Below, piece after piece: positions 10,541 through 21,900 of a DNA stretch of 64,000 bases. Numbering within the stretch: position 1 is the first letter of the stretch; every line of letters begins with the position of its first letter. Source of the stretch: Aurelia coerulea (Eukaryota > Cnidaria > Scyphozoa > Semaeostomeae > Ulmaridae). The notes under the pieces were generated by a model. That model worked only from the letters and a program-made list of their open reading frames with translations. It did not search any database and had not been told where the DNA came from. The stretch lies in the NCBI GenBank assembly GCA_039566865.1, contig CM076960.1, positions 17,280,501-17,344,500 of the forward strand. Reading direction: 5' to 3'. A program made the position numbers and the translations under genes.

Positions 10541-11950
10541 ACTGTTATTTCAACTTTCAATATCTCACTGATTTAACTCTGCTCTGAAAGATTGATATGT
10601 AAATAGCTAAATTACAGTGCATCACAACAACTGGCATCAATTAGCATAACAACAAATTTGTGAGAACCATTTCCTGCCTTTGATTACAGCTGACCTCCTT
10701 CTATGCCAAAGTCTGATTCTCTAGTTGAAAATATTCACAAAAAGATGCTGTCTACTATGTATCTAGTGTCCAGAACATCTTTAAGAAACCAAGTCCAAAG
10801 ATATAGATCACTCTCAAAAGATTGTCTAATTCTGCTCCTCCTGAAACTTCTCCTGCCTTGGATCCAGAACATGTAAAATCAGACCAATTTGCATCAAAGA
10901 TTTTACCTAAAAAAAGAAAGCAAATTATAAGGAAAAGCTCAAGAAAACATTGCAAATAGATATACTTAGGCTCAAAAACCTTAAGAAGGGGAATTTATCC
11001 CAAGTTTCACTTTACAGTTGGAAAAAATTCTCAGCAGAAAAAGACATTACTTGCAGATAACTATGCCCAAATTGCTACAGCACAGTTTAGGAAAGGGGCA
11101 AGAATTGCAATGATCTGTCTGGCTTAAAATGTACTCTGAGGAAGTGAAGAAATTTGCCACTTTCCCTTCGTTTTATAGCTCAAGGGCATATAAATTTGCC
11201 AGGAAGTCCCTGATTTTGCCCCATACAGCAACAATAAGATCTTGGTCTGTAAATATTTAATGTGAGCCAGGAAAAAGAAATCACTACGGACCAAGAAGAT
11301 TGTTTATTGACGCTAGATGACATGTTAATTAAAGAGCAACACACAATGTAACAAAAAATAACCAAATTTGTGGAAATGCTCACTATCCCACTCTTAAAGC
11401 TGAAGCCCACGACGAAGTTGCCACCAGTACTTTTCTGTGTTACTTCCAAAAACCAGCAAAACCATGGTATGTTCCCCTTGCACACAGCTAGACAAATAGT
11501 GAGGGGACATTCTAAAGACGTTGACTTATGAAAACATATCCTGTTTCCCAGGGAAAGAGCACAGGTTTGTGCAGTCTTATTGAGGTTGCCTTAAACATAT
11601 ACTGTATCAGATCTTGTTGCAAGAAAATCTAAATCAAAGTGCATCCAGTGGCAACTTCATTACTAAACTAAAGTTAGAGTTGCAGTCCTTCACCTTTCAT
11701 CCTCATCTTGATTGCCGTTGCGTTTTTTATGCTTCAAATTGACAGAATTGTTTACTTGGATCATTACTGGAGGGCAATTTGAAAATTTATTGAGTTTATC
11801 AAATTAAAACTTTCGACTGTTGTTGCCACTGACAAACCACAAATGTTGGTAGATCAAAGGCATTGAGTCCATATGAATAGCTGAGCGTTAACGCTATCCT
11901 GAATTTTGCTGACAAACTGCTGACGGCCCTTTGTTATCGCATAATAGGGC
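10541..11950. other. Unassigned stretch with coding-like debris
   Basis: No intact gene. The plus strand at about 10800-10960 and 11040-11490 reads as short coding-like runs broken by several stops in different frames, for example a lysine-rich run around 10900. This could be a decayed transposase or processed pseudogene, but I cannot identify the parent. No inverted termini were found. Confidence 0.35.
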
Positions 11951-13654
11951 CAAAGTCAAGATGAGGCTCAAATCCTTACTGGTTGTCAGAGCATGCGGAA
12001 ATCATCCAATTTCATGCTTGTCAGCCAATGAGATCACCGCTTTCTAGCCCCTGGAGACAAAATCGGTAGTTTGAGGTAAATTTTCTAGTACCCTCACTAA
12101 AACTGAAATGGATGCTAGAATACTTCAGTTATTCGCAATTTTGTTTGATAAATCAGTTGTGGGGATGTCCGTCCAGAGTTGTTTACATGTTTAGGCACAT
12201 AGCTTGTTTGGGGCCGGAGCTGCGTTCATTTTCCGGTCGAAGAATATTGACCTTCGTTGAAATATCTATAGAAATCGCTACAAATGAGATATACAGATAA
12301 GAATTTCAGCGATTACGCATACTGACCTGAGCAATAACCGAAACTCTTTCACTGCTATCATATCTCAAAATTGGAGGCAATTTCTAATGATTTCTGGTAG
12401 AGACATCATTTGGGCCTAAGCTTGTCCTCGCTTAAAACTCATTCCATTGCACTTAAAAAGTAATGGTAAAGTTCTTGAGCTAGATAATGCGCTCACCCAT
12501 GACTCAGACACCAGTTTGACTTCGTTTGCCTTCTTTAATTCGCCAAATTTTTGTAAGAAACAACCAGTTGTGGGTGAATTGCAAAAACTTTCCTCAGTCC
12601 ATATTTTTCTCTACACAGATTCTCCGCTTCAAACAACAAACAGTGAACTTTGACATTGTATCATAAAAGTCTTGCATCACAGAACATTCCTTTTGAACGA
12701 TTCCATGCGCTTTAGCGAGGCACTCGTGAACTGTATTCACGCATTTCGTTCTTTTCGTTCTTATTTCAATCAATACAAAACATAAAAAGAACAAAACATT
12801 GTTTTGGGTTCGCTAAAAAAGATACCCGGTTTTGCACTTTTGTTTGTTTGCATTGACTAATTGAACCAAATGCGTGAAAACAATTCACGAGTGCCTCGCT
12901 AAGGCGCATGGAATCGTTCTATAGGAATGTTTTGTGATGCAAGACTTTTATGATACAAAGTTCACTGTTTGTTGTTTGAAGCGGATAGACTGTGCAGATA
13001 AAAATATGGACCGAGGAAAGTTTTTGCAATTCACCCACAACTGGTCGTTTCTTATAAAAATTTTCTAATGTAAAAAAGGCAAACGAAGTCAAACTGGTGC
13101 CTGAGTCATGGGTAAGTGCATTATTCAGCTCTAGAATTTTACCATTACTTTTTAAGTGCAATGGAATGAGTTTTAAGCGAGGACAAGCTTAGGCCCAAAT
13201 GATATCTCTACCAGAAATCATTAGAAATTGCCTCCAATTTTGAGATATGATAGCAGTAAAGGAGTTTGGGTTATTGCTGAGGTCAGTATGCATAATTGCT
13301 GAAATTCTTATCTGTATATCTCATTTGTAGCGATTTCTATAGATATTTCAACGAAGGTCAATATTCTTCGACCGGAAAATGAACGCAGCTCCGGCCCCAA
13401 ACGAGCTATGTGCCTAAACATGTAAACAACTCTGGACGGACATCCCCACAACTGATTTATCAAAAAAAATTGCGAATAACTGAAGTATTCTAGCATCCAT
13501 TTCAGTTTTAGTGAGGGTACTAGAAAATTTACCTCAAACTACCGATTTTGTCTCCAGGGGCTAGAAAGCGGTGATCTCATTGGCTGACAAGCATGAAATT
13601 GGATGATTTCCGCATGCTCTGACAACCAGTAAGGATTTGCGCCTCATCTTGGCC
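11951..13654. repeat. Long inverted repeat, arms of about 0.8 kb
   Basis: The left arm (about 11951-12748) and the right arm (about 12867-13654) are reverse complements with few differences by eye, separated by about 120 bp. Landmarks are CCTTACTGGTTGTCAGAGCA at the left outer end against TGCTCTGACAACCAGTAAGG at the right, and GCGAGGCACTCGTGAA against TTCACGAGTGCCTCGC at the centre. The two sets of ORFs in the arms are mirror copies, not genes. A transcript across it would fold into a long hairpin. Confidence 0.85.
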
Positions 13655-14698
13655 AAAGTCATTAGCAGTGGAGACCAAAGGCTCAGACGACAAATTTTCG
13701 ATTTTTCGTTTTTGTCATAATCTGATCGTATAAGTATTTGAGGACTGTTTAAACCAACTCACTTCCAGAAATAGTCACAATTACTTGGACATTTGAGTAT
13801 TTTAAAAGGAGCAATCCTGTTTCTCAAAAATTGCGGGAATATACATAAGCGGATTAAAGTAAACTCACTTGACCTTGCAGCTATGTTCATGACATCCCGT
13901 GCTGCTGTGTTATTGACATAATGCTTTACCAATACCGCGCTTAAGCCTAATTGCTTGACCTTTCATGCATAATCGTATTTCCCGCAATTTTTGCTTCATT
14001 TTGATAAAAGCCTGATTTCTCGAAACAGGATTCCCGAGTACTGGTGGGTAATAAAAAATCTTTGTGTACCCAACAGGCCAATCGAATCGCTTGAAACTTG
14101 GCACACAGAGTCACAATGCACATAACTACGAAACCGTGTCAGCGATTTGTGATAGATCCACTGGTCCGATTTTTACAAGGGTCTGAAAGTTAAAAAAGAC
14201 ATTTAAGACATTTACATTTATTCAAAATGATATCATTTCAAGGCAATACCTTTTATTAAAAATTCGTGACACGGTTTTGCAGTTCAGGGCCTTAAGTCTT
14301 TGGTAAATAGATAGTCGTGGTCCAACGATTATCATTGGGGTACACAAAGATTTTTTCGCAAGGGTGGTCGATTTTGCCTTGAATCTAGAATAAATCATTC
14401 GCGATTTTATTGAATCAACTGAATATATTTTTATGATATTCTACGTTTAATTCTGCATCGAATGATGCATAAGTTTGTTTGGTATATCTTGACGAACGGC
14501 CGTGGTAAACGGAGTTTCTTAATCGCCGCCTGAACGGTTACAGTAACCTTAATCCTTGTATTATCCTCGGGAATTTCTTTGGTTTAATTTCAATAGCGAT
14601 TAAATCACTTCTTTTGTTTGATGATTGAAAAGAAGTTGATATTGGTCATCAGCGCGCTATTTATGCGGACTCAATGCCTTTAAGCATGTTGCTAATGT
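13655..14698. other. Unassigned intergenic stretch
   Basis: AT-rich sequence without a supported gene or clear terminal repeat. A CAAAGATTTTTT/AAAAAATCTTTGTGTACCC motif occurs on both strands (about 14050 and 14345), suggesting a degraded inverted-repeat element of about 300 bp. Confidence 0.35.
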
Positions 14699-15655
14699 CA
14701 GAAAAGTGGATTTATCTCCAAAACTACTCGAAAAATGTTCGATTTTTTTTCGTTCCATCTTTAGCTAGGTTGTTGATCTACAACTTTGCCAAGTCTGATT
14801 GAAAAAGCTAGGCTAGATTTCCTGCAATCGAATTTCGTATTTCTGTTTACTTTTCGACAGCGAAATTGAGAAACCTTGGTCAACAGATTACCATGCTATG
14901 AAGCACGCTTGCAAACGCTCAGGCTTGAAATAACTTTCAGAAGTTTTTCCATTGGCAAACAAATGAACGTCATCTTTTGGGAATACCATACGCAGGTCTC
15001 AAAAGACATCCTTAGTGCGCTTGTAAAAGTATCATTTGCATCTATTATTGATTAAAAATTACTGATTTTTACCAGCAATTTCACGAAACCATGCTTTGGG
15101 TGTCTTTCGAGACTTTCGTAAGCATTCACAGACTATCAATTTCTTTTAGAGTCCACAATGAGCATAGATTTTAGATCAAGAACAAATTTTTTTGCAAAGA
15201 GTTCTACGGCCGTTCAAATTGTTCTGCATGGGCTAAACTGTTGACCAACGTTTTTCCCCTTCGATGTCGAAAAGTAAACAGAAATACGAAATTCGATTGC
15301 AGGAAATCTAGCCTAGCATTTTCAATCAGACTTGGCAAAGTTGTAGATCAACTACTTAGCTAAAGATGGAGCGAAAAAAAATCGAAACTTTTTCGAGTAG
15401 TTTTGGAGGTAAATCCACTTTTCTGAAATCAGCAAAAAGATTTGAGCAAGGATTTGCGAAGCCAGGGTTGACGGAAACATTGCGATTTATACATCATTCG
15501 ATTGCCCAGATTATACAGAACAACATCCTTTTTACCGCTTTTCGATAGACCAAATAATATTGGAGAAATTAACTGTTTTATGAGGAGAATGGTTTTGCGA
15601 AACTGCATCTCTCTCAGTACAGCACGGCAAACGGCACAGCGAGAATAGAGATTCC
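14699..15655. repeat. Inverted-repeat element with 190-bp arms
   Basis: Positions 14699-14890 and 15238-15431 are inverted copies sharing the GGTAAATCCACTTTTCTGA block, the CAACTTTGCCAAGTCTGATT block and the AAATACGAAATTCGATTGCA block. A further partial copy of the family lies at 41200-41620 and matches 15420-15650 inverted, including the ACCGCTTTTCGATAGACC block. Non-autonomous. Confidence 0.65.
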
Positions 15656-15706
15656 GTCAAATACATGGCACAAAGTACCAGAATTCAGATTCAAAAAGAG
15701 ACTTGG

Positions 15707-15712
15707 TTTATT
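15707..15712 (-). terminator. AATAAA polyadenylation signal of the 18-exon gene
   Basis: On the minus strand the sequence reads GAATGAATAAACC, placing a canonical AATAAA 88 nt past the TAA stop of the terminal exon (15800-15916). It supports that exon as the true 3' end of the gene. Confidence 0.6.
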
Positions 15713-15799
15713 CATTTATAAATTTTGATATTCCATGGTTCATAAACACAATTTTGCAGGAATATTTCTTTCTGAAAGCTAGGCATCAACTAATGTCCA

Positions 15800-15916
15800 T
15801 TAATGACATCTTTCCATGGACCTGCGAAGGCCTTTGATGTTGGTACGAATGCTTCTGACTTTTGCACCAAATCTCAATTGATTGGACTCATCACTTTGAA
15901 CCAAATTGATCAAATC
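15800..15916 (-). CDS. Exon 18 (terminal) of the secreted modular protein gene
   Basis: Acceptor TTTTTCTACCTTCAG precedes GAT TTG. The 38 codons (DLINLVQSDESNQLRF, then an Arg/Lys-rich helical run ending RRSMERCH) finish with TAA, and AATAAA follows 88 nt later. Phase 0 matches the end of exon 17. The alternative is that exon 17 reads on to a TAG at 18868, but that tail lies in transposon-derived sequence, so I prefer this exon. Confidence 0.65.
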   Translation of the reverse strand, partial: DLINLVQSDESNQLRFGAKVRSIRTNIKGLRRSMERCH

Positions 15917-18900
15917 CTGAAGGTAGAAAAAGTACATTTAAAGTAAATGACGAAGATTAGCCATGAAGTCAAACAATGGAACGAAAGAAAGCCATGTGTC
16001 ACCTATGTTCCTATTTTTTCCATTGATCGAGAACATAAAGCACAGTAGCCTATATCTAGATTTACCCAGCCCCCCCCCCCAGCTAAGCTCATTTTAACTC
16101 TATTGTTTTATTTTAGACAGAGTTAAGTATACGCTCTCAATAGCTTTCTGGCCATGGGGCTCTATGGCCTGTTGTCCCGCTGACACTGAAACTTCATTTA
16201 CTTCCAAGTCAAGCATGTATCGTTTTGTGCGGTGTTCCTGATCTTTACCATGTTTTACTACAGGGCGTCCCAAAAAAATTGTGCCCCGTTTGTCTGAAGG
16301 TTGCGACAAAACGGCAAAAGATTCTCGCCCATCTTTCGCATGATGTTGCTCTTCAGATGTTCAATTAAAGTTTGCCACCATCCCCGTAAAAATCCGTTGA
16401 AAAATGATTGAGCTACGACCTTCAGAAGACCAAATTTGCCTGACGACTGAAACCAGCAGTCGGCCATTTTGCCTTACTGTTTTGCAGTGATAAGTATCTT
16501 CACGTGAGGTAAGAAATAATTTCTGTGATGTCAGAAATAGTGGAACTCTCCAAAGATTATCGGAATTGTCACGAGAGCTATGAAATTGGAGGCTGCTGTT
16601 TCATTTTCATTCCATAAAGCTATTTATCGCTGCAAAATAGTAACAAAAAATGGCCGACCGCTGGTTTCAGTCGTCAGGCAAATTTGGTCTTCTGAAGGTC
16701 ATAGCTCCATCATTTTTCAACGGATTTTTAAGGGAATGGTCGCAAACTTTAATTGGACATCTGAAGAGCACCATCATGCAAAAGTTTGGCGAGAATCTTT
16801 TGCCGTTTTGTCACAATCTTCAGACAAACGGGGCACAAATTTTTTGGGACACCCTGTATGTTGTAACAACGTTTCGTCGTTTAAAAATAACCTTCTAAGC
16901 CAAATTGGTGCCGTAAGATTCAATCAACCGCCAAAAGTCTGCCAAAGATTTTTGTCTTCCTTGTTTGTACATCCCTCACATCTAAGGACCATATGATTAT
17001 CATTTATACTTAGAAAATGCTGTCAAGTGCTTTTAGGTGCAATTGGAAATAGATGTTTTACAGTGTTGCAAATTATGTATGAACCCCTAACATCTAATGA
17101 GCATCGTCTTTATGATATCTGATATCATTTAGGGCCCGTTTATATGAGGAAAACGCCTTACCTAACAGACCCGGGACTGACTAGCCTGAAGGAGGGAAAC
17201 AAGTAGATTATTTCCCTCTTTTCAATTTTTCTGACAGAGTCTGCACCACGGGGGGGGGGCTCTTCCATAGTAAAGGTAACTAGGGATGTGCCGCGAGCAA
17301 GGGTATACTTTTTCGGACTTCTAGTTAAGCCAAGGGTATACGTTTTTGCAATTTTGGCCTACAACGGTCTAGCCAAGCCCAAGGGTATCATTTTTGACAA
17401 TAATGGTCTAGCGAAAGGTCATGATATCATATTTGGTACAAATTTGACAATATTTGTCCATAAAATGGCGAAAATTGGTCTAGCTAAGGGTACCATTTTC
17501 GTAAAAGTTGGCCTAGCCAACGGTATCATTTTGAATATGCTCGCGGCAGACCCCTATCCAAAATTTGGCCAAGAAACCCCCCCCCCCCCCCCCCCGTGGT
17601 CTGCACGCAGGCTAGGACTGACAAGATTCCACCTTCCTATAGAATCCTTTGTGTTTTCATTTCGCGTTTACTGTATATGAGACCCAGGGGGGTACTCATT
17701 GGCTTTCAATACGGGGGGGGGGGTCCATGCCAATCTTTGGGGTCCGAAATTTTATGTTCAATCAATATTTGGGGTCTGTGAATTACAACATGGACAAAAA
17801 TTCAATATTTGGGGTCCACAAATCTAAAGAGTTTGGCCCTGAAGTTGCGAATCATGAAATAAATGTTTAGGTATTTTTCAAAAACTGAGAAAGATCAAGA
17901 AGCTCAAATTGAAATAATTCAAAAACATTTCAGGGACCCCAGAAATAGATAGCAATATTTGGGGTCTCCAAAACGTTAGACTCAATATTTGGGGTCCCCT
18001 AAACATCAGACTTAATATTTAGGGGTCAGCAAAGAGATAGTGGCATGGACCCCCCCCCCCGTATCAAAAGTTAGGGAGTCTGCCCCGGGAGGTAAATTTC
18101 AGCCACTGTTTATATGAGATTGTTTACCTCGTCTGTCAGCCCCTGGGATATGAGAAACGCAACACCGCCGGTATAGTGAGATCGTAACTAATTTTTTCTA
18201 TATAAACGAAAACCTACCGGTATGGTGAGGTGTATTGGTTTCTTCGTTTATCCTTATCAGTTAATTCGTTCTGGTTTTAAGGAAGAGAGACTTTATTCAA
18301 CGCCTCTCAGCCCCGGGGCTGACAGACTAGGTAAACAATCTCATATAAACAGTGGCTGAAATTTACCTCCCCTATACCCAGGGTAGTCAGCTCCGGGTCA
18401 GGCAGGTGAGATGTTTTCCTCACACAGCGGGTACCCGCAAATAAGAAACCACTTTTTAAATTGAGGCCTCAGAGAGTTTCTTATTTAAAGAGACCTTTTC
18501 ATGATCAGGGTCAAAGTTTCTTATACATAGGTCATTAAGTTAAGTCAAGTGAAGGCATATGACAGTACCATACATGTATGTGTAGTTAACCTTAATGGTA
18601 CATTTTACCATGTTACGTTGTTGTGGTGTGAATCTTTAATTTTGAAAATGTTTATTCTGTTTTGAGAATACTACATTCTATCACAGTCATTTATGGGAAT
18701 ATCTTTTGGCATTCAGGAACAAACTATAACAATCCTAAAAATAAGAAACATTTAAATTTCAGACCTAAAAGTGTTTCTTATTAAAGGAGCCTGTTTTGAA
18801 GAAAATGAGGCCTGTTTCTTATTCAAGAGGGTTTCTTATTTGCGGGTACTTACTGTATAAACAGGCCCTAAGAACAGCCCTTGCGCCCTTCAAAGGTAAA

Positions 18901-21900
18901 AGGGCGCAAATATAATCTGCAAACCTTTTTTATTCCCTTGAGCTCCTGTGCAGCCTCGATCATATTCTTATTTGGAATATTAGATCTCTTATAGGCAGCC
19001 TCTCCTACATGATGAAGCTCCTCCATGTAGCCTTTGAAATTCGTGTTCTTTTCCCTTTTCAAGATATGTTCAATCTGACTGCGGAATCGAGCCAGTACTA
19101 GTTCGTGTTCATCTGCCAGAATTCTCTTCGTCTTTGAATCCCATTTGTCCAAACCTGTTGGTAGATAATTGATATTTTAAGCAGTGAATTTACGCAAGGG
19201 CGCCTACCTTGTAGGAAGTGTGTTTATTCCCAGTACTGTAGAGTAATTGGTGTCCTGTGACCCAGTACAGAGAGTGTCCTAGAACCGTACCGTGACCAAG
19301 GAGTACACAGTGGTTTCAAATTCCGTTGTTTTTGTAACACGATATCAACTGTTATACGATCTGGCCACAGGGAATCAGACAGCGTGATTTTTGATTGGTC
19401 AACTCTAACAGACGTTAGAATTTGAAAATCCCTGTGATATACACAGATAAACAGGACTGGGTCACAGGACACCAATTACTCTGTGAACACTTGGTCACTG
19501 ATACAGTACAAGGTAGGCGCCCTTGATTTACGTTTAGATTATTACTCAACTAGACACGGGTAGTTAGACACTGCAGTTGTACAATTATTTACTACTACGG
19601 AGGAGCTAGCGTAAGAGAGCGAAAGGAAGAAAACCTTTCTTTCTTCCTTTCAGCTACTTCAAAGCCTCCTCTGCAGAAAGATCTAAATCTTTCTCCGCAG
19701 GAACATATATGCTGAAACGTATAACTGCGGTGTCTAACTACCCATGAACTAGACAGGTGGGATTCGTAGGGGAATACTCGGAACATTTTCTTGTATCTTG
19801 GTTTTCATATTTCTATGTAATTCAAGCACTGGATCCTTGGCTTCCGATCTGGATATATTGAATTCCAGCAGAGTCATTAACCTTAATTCCAGCAAAAATC
19901 TTCACATCAATCCTTCTACTTTGGATTTATACTCCTATGTCTGCTCTAAATACCCCCTTTTCATGCACTTTATGTGATATGGCCACAAGTGTTTCAAGGC
20001 ACCATACGTAGCTCAGTCTATCTATGTTTATGGCTTGAATAATCGGCCACTGTGATCCTTTCGTCTGCGGTCGTAATCTTATTGTAGTGTCGTGTCACAG
20101 CCTCGTCCCCAGTGCCTTTTGTCATATTTGGTCATATCAAGGTTGGTCATGTCAATCAAAAACAATTCACGCTATTGTTGCAAAATCTCCTTTGTTCCGC
20201 TCAAGAGTTTGAAACATTTCGTTCTTAGCTTCGAGAATGAAATTCAAAAGTTTAACAAGGAGTGGAATTATGCAATTAAATAGTTTACCATCTTTTGCCT
20301 CGTTGTACCAATGATAAAGATCAGTGCGTTCCTCATGCGTCATGTTGTGTTTCATTTCTAGAGAATAAATGATCATTTTCATCAACTACATCACAGCTTT
20401 TTATGTCTTTAAAATTTCAGATCATCCAGACCAAGTAAAACTGTGAAAATCACCTTAATCTGTCCAACACAAACATCTGCATGGCTCCATTTCAGCTTCA
20501 CCATATTCAGTCCGTGTCCTCTCTGCTCCAAGAACCAGCTTCCTACCTTCAAGAACTGTCACAGGAGAACAAGGGGAACAAGACAATCCACTGCAAAGCA
20601 CCATGCGCAGTCAATTAAGGTGGCGACGACAACACAATGCACAGAAGAATGGACACAAAACACATGTTCAGTCGGTGAGTACATTATATGCTTCCTCGCT
20701 TCCTATTGCGCATGGTGAAACTAAAGGGGTTGGGAGAGAGCTGCACGTTCCCAAATCCCCCTCTAATTACTGCCTTTTTGGCTGAAGAATATGAATGTGA
20801 ATAACTGTTTAACATAGGCTGCTTTCTACTAGCCCAGGTTAAAACAAAAACCACGACAAAAACAGGCTAAAAGTTATCCGTTTATGTGTTGCGTTCCCAC
20901 TAATCCAGTTGATAAACAATTAAGTTTTACAACGGGTCTCAGAGTGGATCAGTTTTAACCCCTCTGTTGGTTAGTGGAAACGAGGGGCAAATCACTGATT
21001 TTTTTTCGTACGCCTTCCTTAAAATCACAAAAAAATCACATAAAAAATCACAAAAATCACAAAATCACCATACAAAAATCACAAAAATCACAAAATCATA
21101 GACAAATCACAAGAAAAAATCACAAAAAAATCACTAAAATCACAGAAAAAAATCGTGTGATTTTAAAATCACAAAAATCACGTACGCTATTTTGAGAAGT
21201 GATTTGCCCCTCGAGTGGAAACGTGCTAAACGGATAATTGTTCACCCAGTTGCAACAGCAACAACATACTTTACTTTTAGCACTACAAATTAAAGTTGAA
21301 ACGACAAAAAAGGGAGATCAATGACTACAAACGACTGATGGAAACGACTGAAAACGAAGAAAAACCCATCGACTCACTGAAAAACGGATAACTTATTGCC
21401 CGTTTTTGTTTTAACCCGGGCAACTGGAAAGGCGGCCTTACCTGTATCTCTGACGTCACTTTCGAGGTTATCAACTCCTTGCTGCATAGTTCGTTTCGTA
21501 GCTTGATAGTTCTCTCTTACATCTCTCATTGAATGATACAGGGAATGTAGTCCATCTGCAATCATGCTGTATTTGCTGATGACTTTGTTTATTTGTACAC
21601 ATGGCGTTGCAGCATGCTTTTCCCAATCTAAAAAGAAAAAATGCAATTAACCTTTTAGCTATTCTCAAAAGAATCAGAATCGAAAGATATTTTGGTAATT
21701 AACGCTCGATCCAGGCTCTTCTGTAGAATAGCTAAGAGGTCCACGGGGACAAGACATACTTATAAAGATGAGTCCCTTGTATCCCTGCGGTACCTTGCTC
21801 ACAGGGACTCATAATGAAACAGTGAAAAAGCTGACCCTATCTTCTGCATTCGATCGATCGAATCTGGATCCAACAACTGCTTCGGCTCTGTTCAACGGTC

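Larger units (their letters stand above)
17129..18870. repeat. Nested cluster of inverted-repeat elements
   Basis: The outer ends TAGGGCCCGTTTATA and TATAAACAGGCCCTA face each other. Inside are, in order: a G/C-tract element (17236-17608), a second G/C-tract MITE (17683-18089), an element with GTTTACCTCGTCTGTCAGCC facing its complement (18094-18372), and one with GGGTACCCGCAAATAAGAAAC facing its complement (18430-18856). An intermediate pair (GAGGAAAACGCCTTACCT against its degraded complement near 18410) also nests. All lie in the last intron of the secreted-protein gene. Confidence 0.7.

Noticed and set aside
12112..13496. Mirror ORFs of 62-80 codons
   Set aside because: They are the two arms of the long inverted repeat.
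16258..16996. ORFs with KFGLLKVIAPSFFNGFLR
   Set aside because: The same phrase is encoded in both orientations in the CAGGGTGTCCC MITE at two sites; it is repeat-derived.
18868..18924. Read-through end of exon 17 (VCRLYLRPFTFEGRKGCS, stop) as the true C-terminus
   Set aside because: The tail borders a transposon cluster and has no nearby polyadenylation signal. A phase-matched terminal exon with stop and AATAAA exists at 15800-15916. Kept as an alternative.
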